Shown here: piece after piece, positions 1 to 6,549 of the stretch
Position numbering within the stretch: the first letter of the stretch is position 1
Layout: each line of letters begins with the position of its first letter
IMG/VR virus record: IMGVR_UViG_3300048928_000422
Span: 1 to 22,151 of that record
Origin: a virus
Strand: one strand, 5' to 3'
Length of the DNA: 22,151 nucleotides
Made by a program: the position numbers and the translations under genes
Notes under the pieces: model-generated
Told to the model about the DNA's origin: nothing
The model's input: the letters and a program-made list of their open reading frames with translations, nothing else
Database searches by the model: none

Positions 1-238
1 CAATGGCCATCTGTTCATGGTTCCCACGCACGGTGATAAACCAGCGCTGATTAAGCAGTGCCAGGCACTGCAAACTCTGCGGGCCGCGATCAATCAGGTC
101 GCCGACGCAGATCAGCAGATCCTCATAAGGGTCGAAGTGACGCTCCCGCAGCGCCTGCATTAAGCGTTGGTAGCAGCCGTGTAGATCGCCCACCAGCCAG
201 ATATGTCGCCACTGTGCGCCGTCGATACGTTGATACAT
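1..238 (-). CDS. pphA: Serine/threonine protein phosphatase PphA, 5' part
   Basis: The first 79 codons are present; the gene runs off the left edge. The product is a metal-dependent PPP-family phosphatase acting on phosphoserine/threonine, and on phosphotyrosine in vitro. The metallophosphatase motifs are visible in order: GDLHG (residues 17-21), GDLIDRG (46-52) and GNHE (72-75), which supply the metal-ligand Asp, His and Asn residues. A strong ribosome site (GAGGGGGAG) lies just upstream of the ATG at 238. In E. coli and Salmonella pphA adjoins the sdsR/sraC locus, and SdsR appears at the other end of this window, so pphA marks the left chromosomal flank of the island. The gene looks intact as far as it is seen. 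Identification rests on motifs and synteny. Confidence 0.93.
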   Translation of the reverse strand, partial: MYQRIDGAQWRHIWLVGDLHGCYQRLMQALRERHFDPYEDLLICVGDLIDRGPQSLQCLALLNQRWFITVRGNHEQMAI

Positions 239-411
239 AATCTCCCCCTCTTTTCAGTATAGAAAACAGGCGATCAACGTCCTCAGACCGGTTATGTTTT
301 TGAGATGGAAGTTGCGAAAAAGGCATGAACTTGTCACTCATTTGCCGGAGAAACAGGAGCTGCACTCTGCGATTCATTGATGGCAAAAATAGCTAGACGC
401 CCACATAGCGG

Positions 412-440
412 ATTATGTTATGGTTTGCAGCGAATATGAT
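412..440 (+). promoter_or_regulatory. Probable orphaned sraC (ryeA) promoter left at attL
   Basis: A good -10 hexamer, TATGAT, lies at 435-440, with only a poor -35 near 412-417. It predicts a start near 447, about 38 bases before the position equivalent to the SdsR 3' end. That is the offset I recall between the SraC start and the SdsR end in E. coli. The antisense body of sraC is 21.5 kb away at the right end, so this promoter would now transcribe into island DNA. The position match is strong; promoter activity is inferred. Confidence 0.5.
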
Positions 441-482
441 GTTTTCGGGAAATTCTCGCTAAAAACGCCATATTCCAGAGAG

Positions 483-510
483 ATAAAAAAAGACCGAATA
501 CGATTCCTGT
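483..510. repeat. attL core, 28-bp direct repeat
   Basis: These 28 bases recur exactly and in the same orientation at 22025-22052. They comprise the poly-A (U-run complement) and the first half of the SdsR terminator stem. On this side the second half of the stem is replaced by unrelated sequence (TTATGGTC in place of TATTCGGTC). The left copy is therefore the duplicated att half-site and the right copy retains the working terminator. The 239-482 stretch to its left is the pphA upstream region and contains no gene. Confidence 0.9.
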
Positions 511-826
511 TTATGGTCTACTGATGATTTTGGCTTATATATCATGCACTTACCCATAGACTTAGCCCATTTTTAACTTACCAACACTTACCATTAGATG
601 CTTTTGCGATCAAACACTTGTTATTTTATTCGTGGGCTCGACGTGGAATTTTAGTGGTGAAACTCCTTCAATAAAATACCCACCAGCCTGATGGACATAA
701 TCACTATCAATAAGCTTTGACGTTCGGTAGATCTGAATACCGCATGGCGTCGCGCGGCGAAAGCATTTTGCGCTTCATCTGCAAGGCCTACATGATCGCC
801 TGCCCGGTAAATTACAGTCAGAGTAA

Positions 827-953
827 TTTTTCATAACATTTACTGAGATTATTCGTTTTTATTCAAATGGTTACCGTTACTATTGAAGCCATATTATGAA
901 AATAACAGCGTAAAAAAACGTATTCAAACGTCCGCTATGAGCGAAAAGCGGAC
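827..953. repeat. Dispersed repeat A, copy 1
   Basis: This matches 9385-9513 in the same orientation. Shared blocks are TTTTCATAACATTTACTGA, GTTACCGTTACT, GAAGCCATATTATGAA and TCCGCTATGAGCGAAA. Both copies end in a hairpin (here CGTCCGC ... GCGGACG at 929-954). No reading frame is conserved between copies. The origin is unknown; it could be a non-coding cassette or a duplicated intergenic region. Confidence 0.75.
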
Positions 954-976
954 GTCAAAATGATGGCGACAGGTCA

Positions 977-1001
977 AGAGAATTATTGTACGGCAAGCCT
1001 A
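977..1001 (+). repeat. Left arm of 25-bp inverted repeat flanking a two-gene operon
   Basis: This arm matches the reverse complement of 2544-2568 at 24 of 25 positions, with core GAATTATTGTACGG. The pair encloses the 1179-2385 operon with its promoter and terminator, so the 1.6-kb segment has the outline of a small mobile cassette. No transposase is present. Confidence 0.75.
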
Positions 1002-1116
1002 TTATTTGAACATTTTTGGCTGTCGCGATAGGGTGTGTCCACAATACGTGGGTAGGATCATGAAGTCTTCCTGCCCGTCAGCCTGAATAAACCCATCCTG
1101 TAGATGAGGTACTGGA

Positions 1117-1148
1117 AGAAAAAAAATTGCATCATATCTGATGCAATT
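1117..1148 (-). terminator. Rho-independent terminator of the 1179-2385 operon
   Basis: A perfect 10-bp stem (AATTGCATCA with TGATGCAATT), a 4-base loop and a run of eight U on the minus strand lie 30 bases after the stop codon of the 123-aa gene. One of the best-formed terminators in the window. Confidence 0.88.
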
Positions 1149-1178
1149 CCGGACGAAATATCTTTTCGTACTGTTATG

Positions 1179-1550
1179 TTACTTTACAATATCAGGTAAG
1201 CATTTATTGTTCCTGATGTATGTATCACTATCACACCATGTAAACAGAGCCTTCCCTTCAATGTTATGCTTATTATAGTCGATATTTTTGTCATCCGGCG
1301 CGAGTACTTTAACCATTTTAACGTCCGGGAATGCTTTTGATATAATGAGTGACTGTTCTAGTTCCTTATCTGAGAAAACTTGATATAAATCACCTTTTTC
1401 ATCACCATGAAAGCCATAGTAAACAGTTATTGCTCCAGCCTGTTTAATGTCATCAGCAACCTTTTTTAATTTCCCGGCGAACTCATCTACAGTTGACTGA
1501 CCATCATTTGTGAAAACGCCGCGTTCATATTTAATAATTTCATCAGACAT
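1179..1550 (-). CDS. Unknown 123-aa protein with His-Gly and Cys placed as in clan CD proteases
   Basis: I do not recognise a named family. The ATG at 1550 has an AAGGG site upstream. The gene lies 28 bases after a 268-aa gene on the same strand and ends at a strong terminator, so the two form an operon. The protein is soluble, with no signal peptide or membrane segment. A predicted beta-strand ends in YYGFHGDEKG, giving His48-Gly49. A second hydrophobic strand ends in ALFTWCDSD, giving Cys106. A strand-His-Gly followed about 50-60 residues later by strand-Cys is the catalytic layout of clan CD (caspase, CHAT, MARTX CPD). That is an inference from pattern only, and the protein is much shorter than most such enzymes. 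It could equally be a non-enzymatic partner or immunity protein. Coding potential is good; function is uncertain. Confidence 0.8.
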   Translation of the reverse strand: MSDEIIKYERGVFTNDGQSTVDEFAGKLKKVADDIKQAGAITVYYGFHGDEKGDLYQVFSDKELEQSLIISKAFPDVKMVKVLAPDDKNIDYNKHNIEGKALFTWCDSDTYIRNNKCLPDIVK

Positions 1551-1578
1551 AATGGTACCCTTTTATATTCGTTCTAAG

Positions 1579-2385
1579 CTATTCGTCTGCTAAGGAGTCT
1601 TTTAGTTTTTTGATAAGTTCCAGATATGCCGGGTCATCTTTCTCGAAGTCCTTTGCATATTTTGAAATTTGCTCGGGGGATACAAAACGGAATGTATCAA
1701 TTCTCTGTTCTTGCTCGTAAGACTCTGTGGAGCTTTTATGGCACGGTGACTTAGTCATCAATTCCATCTGTTTGCTGTCGGCGAAAAATAAACGAATGGA
1801 TACTGAGGCATCACCTAATATTTCCTCGCAAATAAAAAGGAGGTGTGCCATCTTTGCATCTTCTTTTTTCTGCATGCCGCCATATTCACCATTCAGGGCA
1901 CTCAATATATCTTTTCCTATTTGCATGGCAGAAGGCGCTTTGTCGATGCCAGGCAGCAATTGAGACAGTATTTGGGTATCAACACTGACGGTGGTGGCCT
2001 GGATTGATATGTGTTTTTGTACTTTCCCGGCCTCGATGAAATACCCAGATTTTCGAATAAGTTTACTCCAGTCATCAAAATCAAACAGGCTTTTGTTCGC
2101 TTCGGCCATCACTTTTGTCATGGCCGAAAAAAGCACTGAAACACTGTTAAATAACGCTTTGGTTTCGGCGCTGAGAGATTCATCTTTGCTGGTTGTGGAA
2201 TACCAAATATTACCGGTTGCGTTAAGCCTGAAATTTACTCTCAGCTCGCCATCTCCTCCAGATTCTTCAGAAAACGCGACCGCCCTTAACTGTCGTTTGG
2301 GTCGTAAGTTTTTTGATGCCGCCTCGTATTCTTCAAGCGTGCTATAACCTGCATCTATTGCCGTTTCTATAAAGTTTTCACGCAT
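1579..2385 (-). CDS. Unknown 268-aa protein, first gene of two-gene operon
   Basis: The frame is open up to 2559, but I choose the ATG at 2385 (MRENFIETAI) because GAGG lies six bases before it. The longer version would start inside the flanking inverted repeat and upstream of a good promoter. The protein is soluble and mixed alpha/beta. Its N-terminus is acidic-helical (TAIDAGYSTLEEYEAAS), followed by a strand-rich part with NIWYSTTSKDESLSAETK. A central block is HISIQATTVSVDTQ, and the C-terminus is charged and helical. The central block and the length loosely recall the bacterial relatives of Dictyostelium ZYG1; this is from memory and unverified. Base composition is lower in GC than the phage genes to the right. 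It is followed at once by the 123-aa gene, and the pair looks like a self-contained cargo unit. No catalytic motif is evident. Confidence 0.82.
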   Translation of the reverse strand: MRENFIETAIDAGYSTLEEYEAASKNLRPKRQLRAVAFSEESGGDGELRVNFRLNATGNIWYSTTSKDESLSAETKALFNSVSVLFSAMTKVMAEANKSLFDFDDWSKLIRKSGYFIEAGKVQKHISIQATTVSVDTQILSQLLPGIDKAPSAMQIGKDILSALNGEYGGMQKKEDAKMAHLLFICEEILGDASVSIRLFFADSKQMELMTKSPCHKSSTESYEQEQRIDTFRFVSPEQISKYAKDFEKDDPAYLELIKKLKDSLADE

Positions 2386-2446
2386 AAAAACCTCATCTTT
2401 AAAGTAAAATGAAAAGCAGGGAAATAACTGTGCTGTAGCGAAATGA

Positions 2447-2475
2447 AGTATAGTACGTTCAATTGGCTTTGTTGA
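2447..2475 (-). promoter_or_regulatory. Sigma-70-like promoter of the two-gene operon
   Basis: On the minus strand the -35 TCAACA (2470-2475), a 17-base spacer and the -10 TATACT (2447-2452) predict a start near 2440, giving a leader of about 55 bases before the ATG at 2385. Its position inside the inverted-repeat arm supports the short start of the 268-aa gene. Confidence 0.6.
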
Positions 2476-2543
2476 ATATATCGAACTTTTGCAGTATGGC
2501 GCGAGAGTACGCCCTACAGCTATAGGCAAGCCTGTTAAAAAAT

Positions 2544-2568
2544 TAGGCTTACCGTACAATAATTCTCT
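2544..2568 (-). repeat. Right arm of 25-bp inverted repeat
   Basis: Inverted partner of 977-1001 (24/25). The similarity to a third, degenerate copy at 4158-4195 extends further right through ATATCCAGACTGACCCC. The element therefore recurs in the island and may be the end of a lost insertion sequence. Confidence 0.75.
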
Positions 2569-2600
2569 ATATCCAGACTGACCCCAAAAAGGGGGATTGT

Positions 2601-3068
2601 TTAGTCGTTTTCCCGGACTCGGTAAAACAACGGGATTGCATTTGTGCGGTATACCATTTCACTAAAGATGAGATAAAATAAATCCAGCATGGTCAAGCGG
2701 TCGATTTCCTGCATCCGCACGTTAACTTCAGCCTGAATTGAATCAATATCAGACGCAGAATTTGAACTGTTTTGTGCCTGAACGGTTAGATCGCGTACGC
2801 GCTGCAAATTATTGTTGATTTCACTCAGGGCGCCTTCAGCGGTATGGGAGAGTGAAATACCTTCATTGGCGTTACGTGTAGCTACGGTCAGTCCGTTAAT
2901 TTTAGAAGTGAAGCGGTTAGAGATAGCCTGACCTGCAGCATCATCTTTTGCGCTGTTAATGCGCAGGCCGGAAGACAAGCGTTCAATCGCCGTACCCAGC
3001 GCGCTGTGTGCTTTGAACAAGTTATTCTGGGTGACCAGAGACAAGATGTTCGTATTGATAACAGCCAT
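2601..3068 (-). pseudogene. Truncated flagellin (N-terminal D0/D1 only)
   Basis: Residues 1-124 are a clear flagellin N-terminus: [16 protein letters not shown], then [20 protein letters not shown] and [12 protein letters not shown], which is the TLR5-contact helix in known flagellins. After EIDRL, near position 2696, similarity stops and 31 unrelated residues follow to the stop. The variable D2/D3 region and the C-terminal D1/D0 needed for polymerisation are absent. A ribosome site (AGGA) precedes the ATG at 3068, but I find no sigma-28 -10 (GCCGATAA) upstream. The sequence differs from the usual FliC and FljB N-termini (for example [14 protein letters not shown]), so it is probably a foreign flagellin rather than a copy of the resident genes. 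If made, the product could not be assembled into a filament. Confidence 0.85.
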
Positions 3069-3194
3069 ATAATCTCATCCTAAATTTCATATGGCTAGAG
3101 GTTACTCTTTGTCAATTAATGACAAACATAGTATTGGCTACGTACAAGAAAACCTGAGCAGGTCATGGCTTATGAAGACATTACTCACATCACG

Positions 3195-3225
3195 GTGTGT
3201 TAATCAACGGGGAGCAGGTCACAAC
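3195..3225 (+). repeat. 31-bp inverted repeat, left arm
   Basis: This matches the reverse complement of 6991-7021 at 28 of 31 positions, with shared core GGGGAGCAGGTCA. The two arms enclose 3.8 kb carrying the lipoprotein, DUF1493, GNAT and SUKH genes. They may be ends of a vanished insertion sequence or boundaries of a transferred block. Confidence 0.7.
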
Positions 3226-3657
3226 GAAGCTCCGCTTTACCCCAGCGGCATGACCGAGATGATCACCCAGGTAGTCAGCCCCTGACGATGAAACCTCAGT
3301 GTGTCCCAGCTGACTGCGTGCTCTAGCTCTTCGCTGGTAGTGCCCGGCAAAGGCGAATGAAAAGACCGGCTGCGTGACGAGCGCCCATAAGCGTCTTGAC
3401 CCGCTAACGCGGAGATACGCCCCGTCTTCGGCAAAGCCTCGACGTGACCACTCTGACCGCGCGCAGGACGTTCTGTATCGCTTTCAGCGGATTATGGCTT
3501 AGCAGGGATGGAGGGGTTGATAGCAACAGGGTATTACGTTGTCGGCTTCGCCGGGCGCTCCGGCGGATGTCAGAACGGAGTCTTCTTCAGACTGTTTTCC
3601 GCCTGCATGTGCCGCAAGCGGCACATTTCAGGTCGCGCTAAGGTTACAAAAAATTAA
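3226..3657. other. Gene-free stretch containing repeat B copy 1
   Basis: No supportable gene. The segment 3533-3641 resembles 4197-4290. The identical 18-mer GCCGGGCGCTCCGGCGGA begins at 3550 and at 4205, and both copies continue to a CATGTGCC/GGCACAT hairpin and GGTCGCG. Each copy lies just after the 3' end of a minus-strand gene (lipoprotein, DUF1493), so the hairpins may act as 3' ends. The remainder looks like decayed sequence. Confidence 0.55.
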
Positions 3658-3987
3658 TTAACATTTACCGGCGGCTTTAAGTAAGGCATTGCATTGAGAG
3701 CCAGCCGGTAAACCTGAACCGTCTGTAGGAGAGCACAATGCATCGCTACTTACACCAGCGGTGGTGTAATAGCACTGGTATACTTTACCTTTTGTAGTTG
3801 CATTGAATTTAACTGAGTCTATTTCGGCTTTCCGGTTACTTATCGTTATTTTATCTGAAGTTGTGCCCAGAGCAAATGCAGCTTTTTCCTTAAGGCTTTC
3901 ATCACCCCGAACAGCATTATCAACCATTCCGCAGCCAGATAACCCAAGAGAAATAAGTAAAGTGCTTAAAATAGTTATGTTTTTCAT
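3658..3987 (-). CDS. Small lipoprotein
   Basis: 109 residues. A signal peptide MKNITILSTLLISLG is followed by the lipobox LSGC, so signal peptidase II would cleave before Cys19. The +2 residue is Gly, not Asp, which predicts outer-membrane sorting. The mature part is short and polar with five further cysteines (Cys72, Cys86, Cys98 and the last residue are clear), so disulfides are likely. The start ATG at 3987 has a weak GGAAC upstream. It stands alone, with decayed DNA on both sides. I do not recognise the family. Small secreted lipoproteins near effector genes sometimes serve as periplasmic immunity proteins, but nothing in the sequence shows that here. Confidence 0.8.
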   Translation of the reverse strand: MKNITILSTLLISLGLSGCGMVDNAVRGDESLKEKAAFALGTTSDKITISNRKAEIDSVKFNATTKGKVYQCYYTTAGVSSDALCSPTDGSGLPAGSQCNALLKAAGKC

Positions 3988-4157
3988 TTAACACAGTTCC
4001 ATATCAGTTGAAAGGTAAACTCATTTTTTCATTACTGTGGCAGATACAGTAATGAAAACAATAAAATCAAATAATTTTATCATAAAAAGCAACCAGATAC
4101 CTGCCTCCGGTAAGTTTTGTGGGCTGAGGCCAGCTAAGTAGCAATGTCAAAAAAAAC

Positions 4158-4195
4158 CTTAACATACAATAATTTTCGATATCAAGACTGCCCCC
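4158..4195 (+). repeat. Degenerate third copy of the 1-2.6 kb cassette end
   Basis: CTTAACATACAATAATTTT... through AAGACTGCCCC aligns with 2548-2585 at roughly four of five positions in the same orientation. It is followed directly by repeat B copy 2 (4197-4290). Confidence 0.55.
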
Positions 4196-4321
4196 TGTTA
4201 CGTTGCCGGGCGCTCCGGCGGAATCAGCAAAGGTATTATCTTTAGCCTGATTTCCGCCGGCATGTGCCTGCGGCACATTCCGGGTCGCGTTGCGTACGGC
4301 TCGCGCTCCTGTTTATGCCTG

Positions 4322-4615
4322 TCATTTGTAGAGCCATTTCCCTGATCTGACTGAAGAGACCAGCATGTTGATGGTTAACGGGATTTCCTGTCCGCGCCGG
4401 CGGGGATAATAAACACTGAGATCGACATCATCAGGATTCAGGTCGAATTCACTGAACAACGTCACCAGTAGCTCTGCGGTGTCTTCCGGATCCATCTTCA
4501 GTGTTATGTTGAGGGAGGTTTCGCCAGTAAGCTCAGGTGCCCGGCGTGTCAGCCAGCTCCGGCCGCACCAGGGCTTTATTAATTCATAAATCCGCTGCTC
4601 GATGGTATCTACCAT
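4322..4615 (-). CDS. DUF1493 family protein
   Basis: 97 residues, start ATG at 4615. The sequence fits the DUF1493 pattern: a short N-terminal helix (MVDTIEQRIYELIK), a TSLNITLKMDPEDTAELLVTLFSEFDL segment split by an acidic turn, and a conserved YYPRRR region. DUF1493 proteins resemble acyl carrier proteins in fold but lack a phosphopantetheine Ser here, and no function is established. The first seven bases overlap the end of the 164-aa gene, so translation is probably coupled. In Salmonella such genes commonly sit with membrane-protein genes in effector-rich loci. Repeat B lies immediately downstream. Confidence 0.82.
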   Translation of the reverse strand: MVDTIEQRIYELIKPWCGRSWLTRRAPELTGETSLNITLKMDPEDTAELLVTLFSEFDLNPDDVDLSVYYPRRRGQEIPLTINMLVSSVRSGKWLYK

Positions 4616-5103
4616 AACTTGTCATCCCCGCGCGCTATCGCGTTATAAACCGTAATGGTGTTAAACATAATCTCTGACACATCCCTGGCCAGAATTATCC
4701 AGCCAACCACAGGGATGGCGCGTCCGACAAAGGTGCCTATTTTACGGGTCATGTGCAGTCTGAGCGTGAATGGGGGGAGACCGACAAGGGTGGGCAGTTT
4801 TATACCTAGCGGGAATTTCCTGTTTCCAAACACTTTACGGGCGGCTTTAGAGGCCCGGGAGGTCCCTTCAAGCGCGTCAGCCGGTTTTGTTCGCGTGGTA
4901 ATGTTACGCCTTCCACTGAGCACTGCCACTATCGCCCCGAAGTCATCCACGTCCAGCTGCTCGGCGAACTGTTCACAGAAGATCATGAATAAAAGACCGC
5001 TGGCCGTCAGGTTTGATCTGCCCGCGTAAAAATACGTCCCGTTTAACTCTTCAGTGGTGTCCATAAAGTGCGTCCATGAATGAATACGTTGTTCGGTGTG
5101 CAT
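4609..5103 (-). CDS. Membrane-associated protein coupled to DUF1493
   Basis: 164 residues. The N-terminal half contains an amphipathic region (ASGLLFMIFCEQF). The middle is basic (RNITTRTK, SRASKAARKVFGNRK), and the C-terminal part has a hydrophobic segment, FVGRAIPVVGWIILARDVSEI, likely to be membrane inserted. I recall similar proteins beside DUF1493 genes in Salmonella type VI secretion and Rhs loci, but cannot verify this. The ATG at 5103 has no ribosome site and an in-frame stop lies directly upstream, so the original N-terminus may have been lost or replaced. The 3' end overlaps the DUF1493 start by seven bases. Confidence 0.72.
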   Translation of the reverse strand: MHTEQRIHSWTHFMDTTEELNGTYFYAGRSNLTASGLLFMIFCEQFAEQLDVDDFGAIVAVLSGRRNITTRTKPADALEGTSRASKAARKVFGNRKFPLGIKLPTLVGLPPFTLRLHMTRKIGTFVGRAIPVVGWIILARDVSEIMFNTITVYNAIARGDDKLW

Positions 5104-5208
5104 TCAGTGCACATTCATCATATCCGTATGTTTAAGTGCACCACATAGCCTGCGGAGATTTTCAGATTTTTACCTGCAGGCAACCCTGACTGCTCTTAAC
5201 AGCACTTA

Positions 5209-5421
5209 CTACAGCCAGAACTGGCTGATAACTGCAAGAATGAAGAGATGTCCTGCATAAGCCATGTAGAAGAGCATTGCCGGCATGAATCGCCGTTCGC
5301 GGCCGCCTGTCAGTATGCGGATCAGACCGAAAGCGGCGGCCGGCAGAATCAATGCGGGCAGGATGGACAGCATCACCACCACTGCCGGTGCCTGCATAAC
5401 ATGCTGGCTGTTTATCACCAC
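5209..5421 (-). CDS. Small two-helix membrane protein, probably 5'-truncated
   Basis: 70 residues with two hydrophobic helices: APAVVVMLSILPALILPAAAFGL and MLFYMAYAGHLFILAVISQFWL, separated by the positive loop RILTGGRERRF. The frame has only a GTG at 5421 and an internal ATG at 5397, neither with a clear ribosome site. The DNA just upstream is shared with an unrelated plus-strand fragment, so the junction at about 5420-5430 has probably removed its true start. It lies about 105 bases upstream of the 164-aa gene on the same strand and likely belonged to the same operon. Function unknown. Confidence 0.6.
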   Translation of the reverse strand: MVINSQHVMQAPAVVVMLSILPALILPAAAFGLIRILTGGRERRFMPAMLFYMAYAGHLFILAVISQFWL

Positions 5422-5688
5422 TGGTTTATTGATGGTAAAAACCTTGTCGAATGGAAAAAAAATTCATTCAGGCTTGAAGTGACTGTCGTTGATGAAACCT
5501 GTAGTAAGGACCAGAAAGGGGCGTATCAGAAGGCAATTTATAATGCTATGGAAAAAACGATTGGAAATTTACACCCTAAGTCGAATGTGCATATTATTGA
5601 TTGTAAGGCTGCTTCATACGGATACACAGGTATAACACAAGAATACAGATATCAGCATAAAGATGAATTTTACTGCTCAAGGCCGTAG
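5420..5688 (+). pseudogene. C-terminal fragment of an unidentified protein
   Basis: The plus frame from about 5420 reads WFIDGKNLVEWKKNSFRL, then VTVVDETCSKDQKGAY and a lysine/tyrosine-rich tail to FYCSRP. It looks coding, but has no start codon or ribosome site. Upstream it runs into the antisense of the membrane-protein gene, so the 5' end is missing. Lone C-terminal pieces of this kind are typical of orphan toxin or effector tips. A second short frame (5663-5758, 31 codons, ending PQPGHSTVLD) overlaps its end and may be another gene scrap. No family recognised. Confidence 0.45.
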
Positions 5689-5802
5689 CGTTACTGTTGC
5701 GCATCTGGGCGGTAAGCCTGAAACCCCGCAGCCAGGCCATAGTACCGTTCTTGATTGAATGATATGGTAGGATTACTTATACCATCTCACTAGGAAACGA
5801 AA

Positions 5803-6267
5803 GTGTGTATTTCTGAGAAGCATGAATGGCAGAAAAATACTTATCTGGTTAGTACTGATATAGAAAAACTGGATCTACAGGCTATCCATTATTATCTGAC
5901 AAGATCAAGCTGGGCTAAAGGCATTTCTCTGGATATTGTTTCTGCATCAATAAAAAACAGTCTTAACTTTGGCGTTTATCATTCTAATGAACAGATAGGC
6001 TTCGCTCGTCTGATAACAGATTATGCAACTTTCGCTTACCTTAGTGATGTCTATATTCTTGAAGAATATCAGGGCGAGGGACTGGGAAGATGGGTGATGG
6101 AATGTATACATCAGCACCCCGTATTTAGGCAACTTCGTAGGATCATGTTAGTTACCACAACGGCACCATGGCTATATGAGAAATTAGGGTACGAGCCTGT
6201 CAACCAAAAAAACTATGCCTGGACAATTGCCCGGCCTGATATTTATAACCAAGGAAAATCTGGCTGA
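5803..6267 (+). CDS. GNAT-family N-acetyltransferase
   Basis: 154 residues. The acetyl-CoA-binding motif A is visible as VYILEEYQGEGLGRWVME, with Q-x-x-G-x-G at residues 90-95. The C-terminal motif WLYEKLGYEP (123-132) is also typical. The start is a GTG at 5803 with AGGA eight bases upstream; no in-frame ATG precedes the conserved part. The substrate cannot be predicted. It is unrelated in detail to the second GNAT at 9605. Its neighbours are a toxin-like fragment and a SUKH protein, so it could be a modifying or protective activity in the same cargo block, but this is only context. Confidence 0.88.
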   Translation: MCISEKHEWQKNTYLVSTDIEKLDLQAIHYYLTRSSWAKGISLDIVSASIKNSLNFGVYHSNEQIGFARLITDYATFAYLSDVYILEEYQGEGLGRWVMECIHQHPVFRQLRRIMLVTTTAPWLYEKLGYEPVNQKNYAWTIARPDIYNQGKSG

Positions 6268-6543
6268 GTAACATTTATATTAAGCTCCCGGTATGAACTC
6301 TGTGTTACGACTGCTTCTGGCACGAAATGGACATGAATGTCCGCTTTGAGTAAAGAGCGAAAGTTCGCATTTGTCATAATCGCAGGAATGTCGGACTAAC
6401 ATTGGCATGTAGTACTCAACCGTGAGCAGATCAGCACATCAAGGTATCAGTCACCTTGGCGGAGCTAGCCAGTGCAAGGCCGCTACAGGCAGGGCTTATA
6501 CTTTCCCGGCCCGGAAAATGGTACATAAAACAGCAGGAGAAAA
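6268..6543. other. Spacer with hairpin-forming repeat-like motifs
   Basis: No gene. Around 6311-6365 the sequence CTGCTTCTGGCACGAAATGGACATG is followed by TGTCCGCTTTGAGTAAAGAGCG. It resembles the start of the proline-tRNA repeats (GCTTCTGGCAC at 10182) and the CGTCCGC hairpin of repeat A, so one short repeat family is scattered through the island. A purine-rich AGGAG ribosome site for the next gene lies at 6535-6539. Confidence 0.45.
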
Positions 6544-6549
6544 TTGCTG

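Larger units (their letters stand above)
511..1116. other. Non-coding left end of the island
   Basis: No supportable gene. The stretch holds an AT-rich segment inside attL, a GTGGAATTTTAGTGG motif at 643-657 resembling GTGGAATTTTGGTGG inside attR, a dispersed repeat (827-953) and one arm of an inverted repeat (977-1001). Around 705-815 a minus-strand frame without stops (containing residues like DEAQNAFAARRHAV) looks like a scrap of a former gene. It has no start or ribosome site and I cannot identify it. Confidence 0.5.

Noticed and set aside
2386-2559. 58-residue N-terminal extension of the 268-aa protein
   Set aside because: It overlaps the promoter and the inverted repeat; the inner ATG has the good ribosome site.
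2601-3225. Phase-variable flagellin switch near the flagellin fragment
   Set aside because: No hix-like sites or invertase gene; the inverted repeat at 3195 pairs with 6991, not across a promoter.
4067-4276. 69-aa minus-strand protein
   Set aside because: It lies across repeat B and the degenerate repeat end, with no ribosome site.
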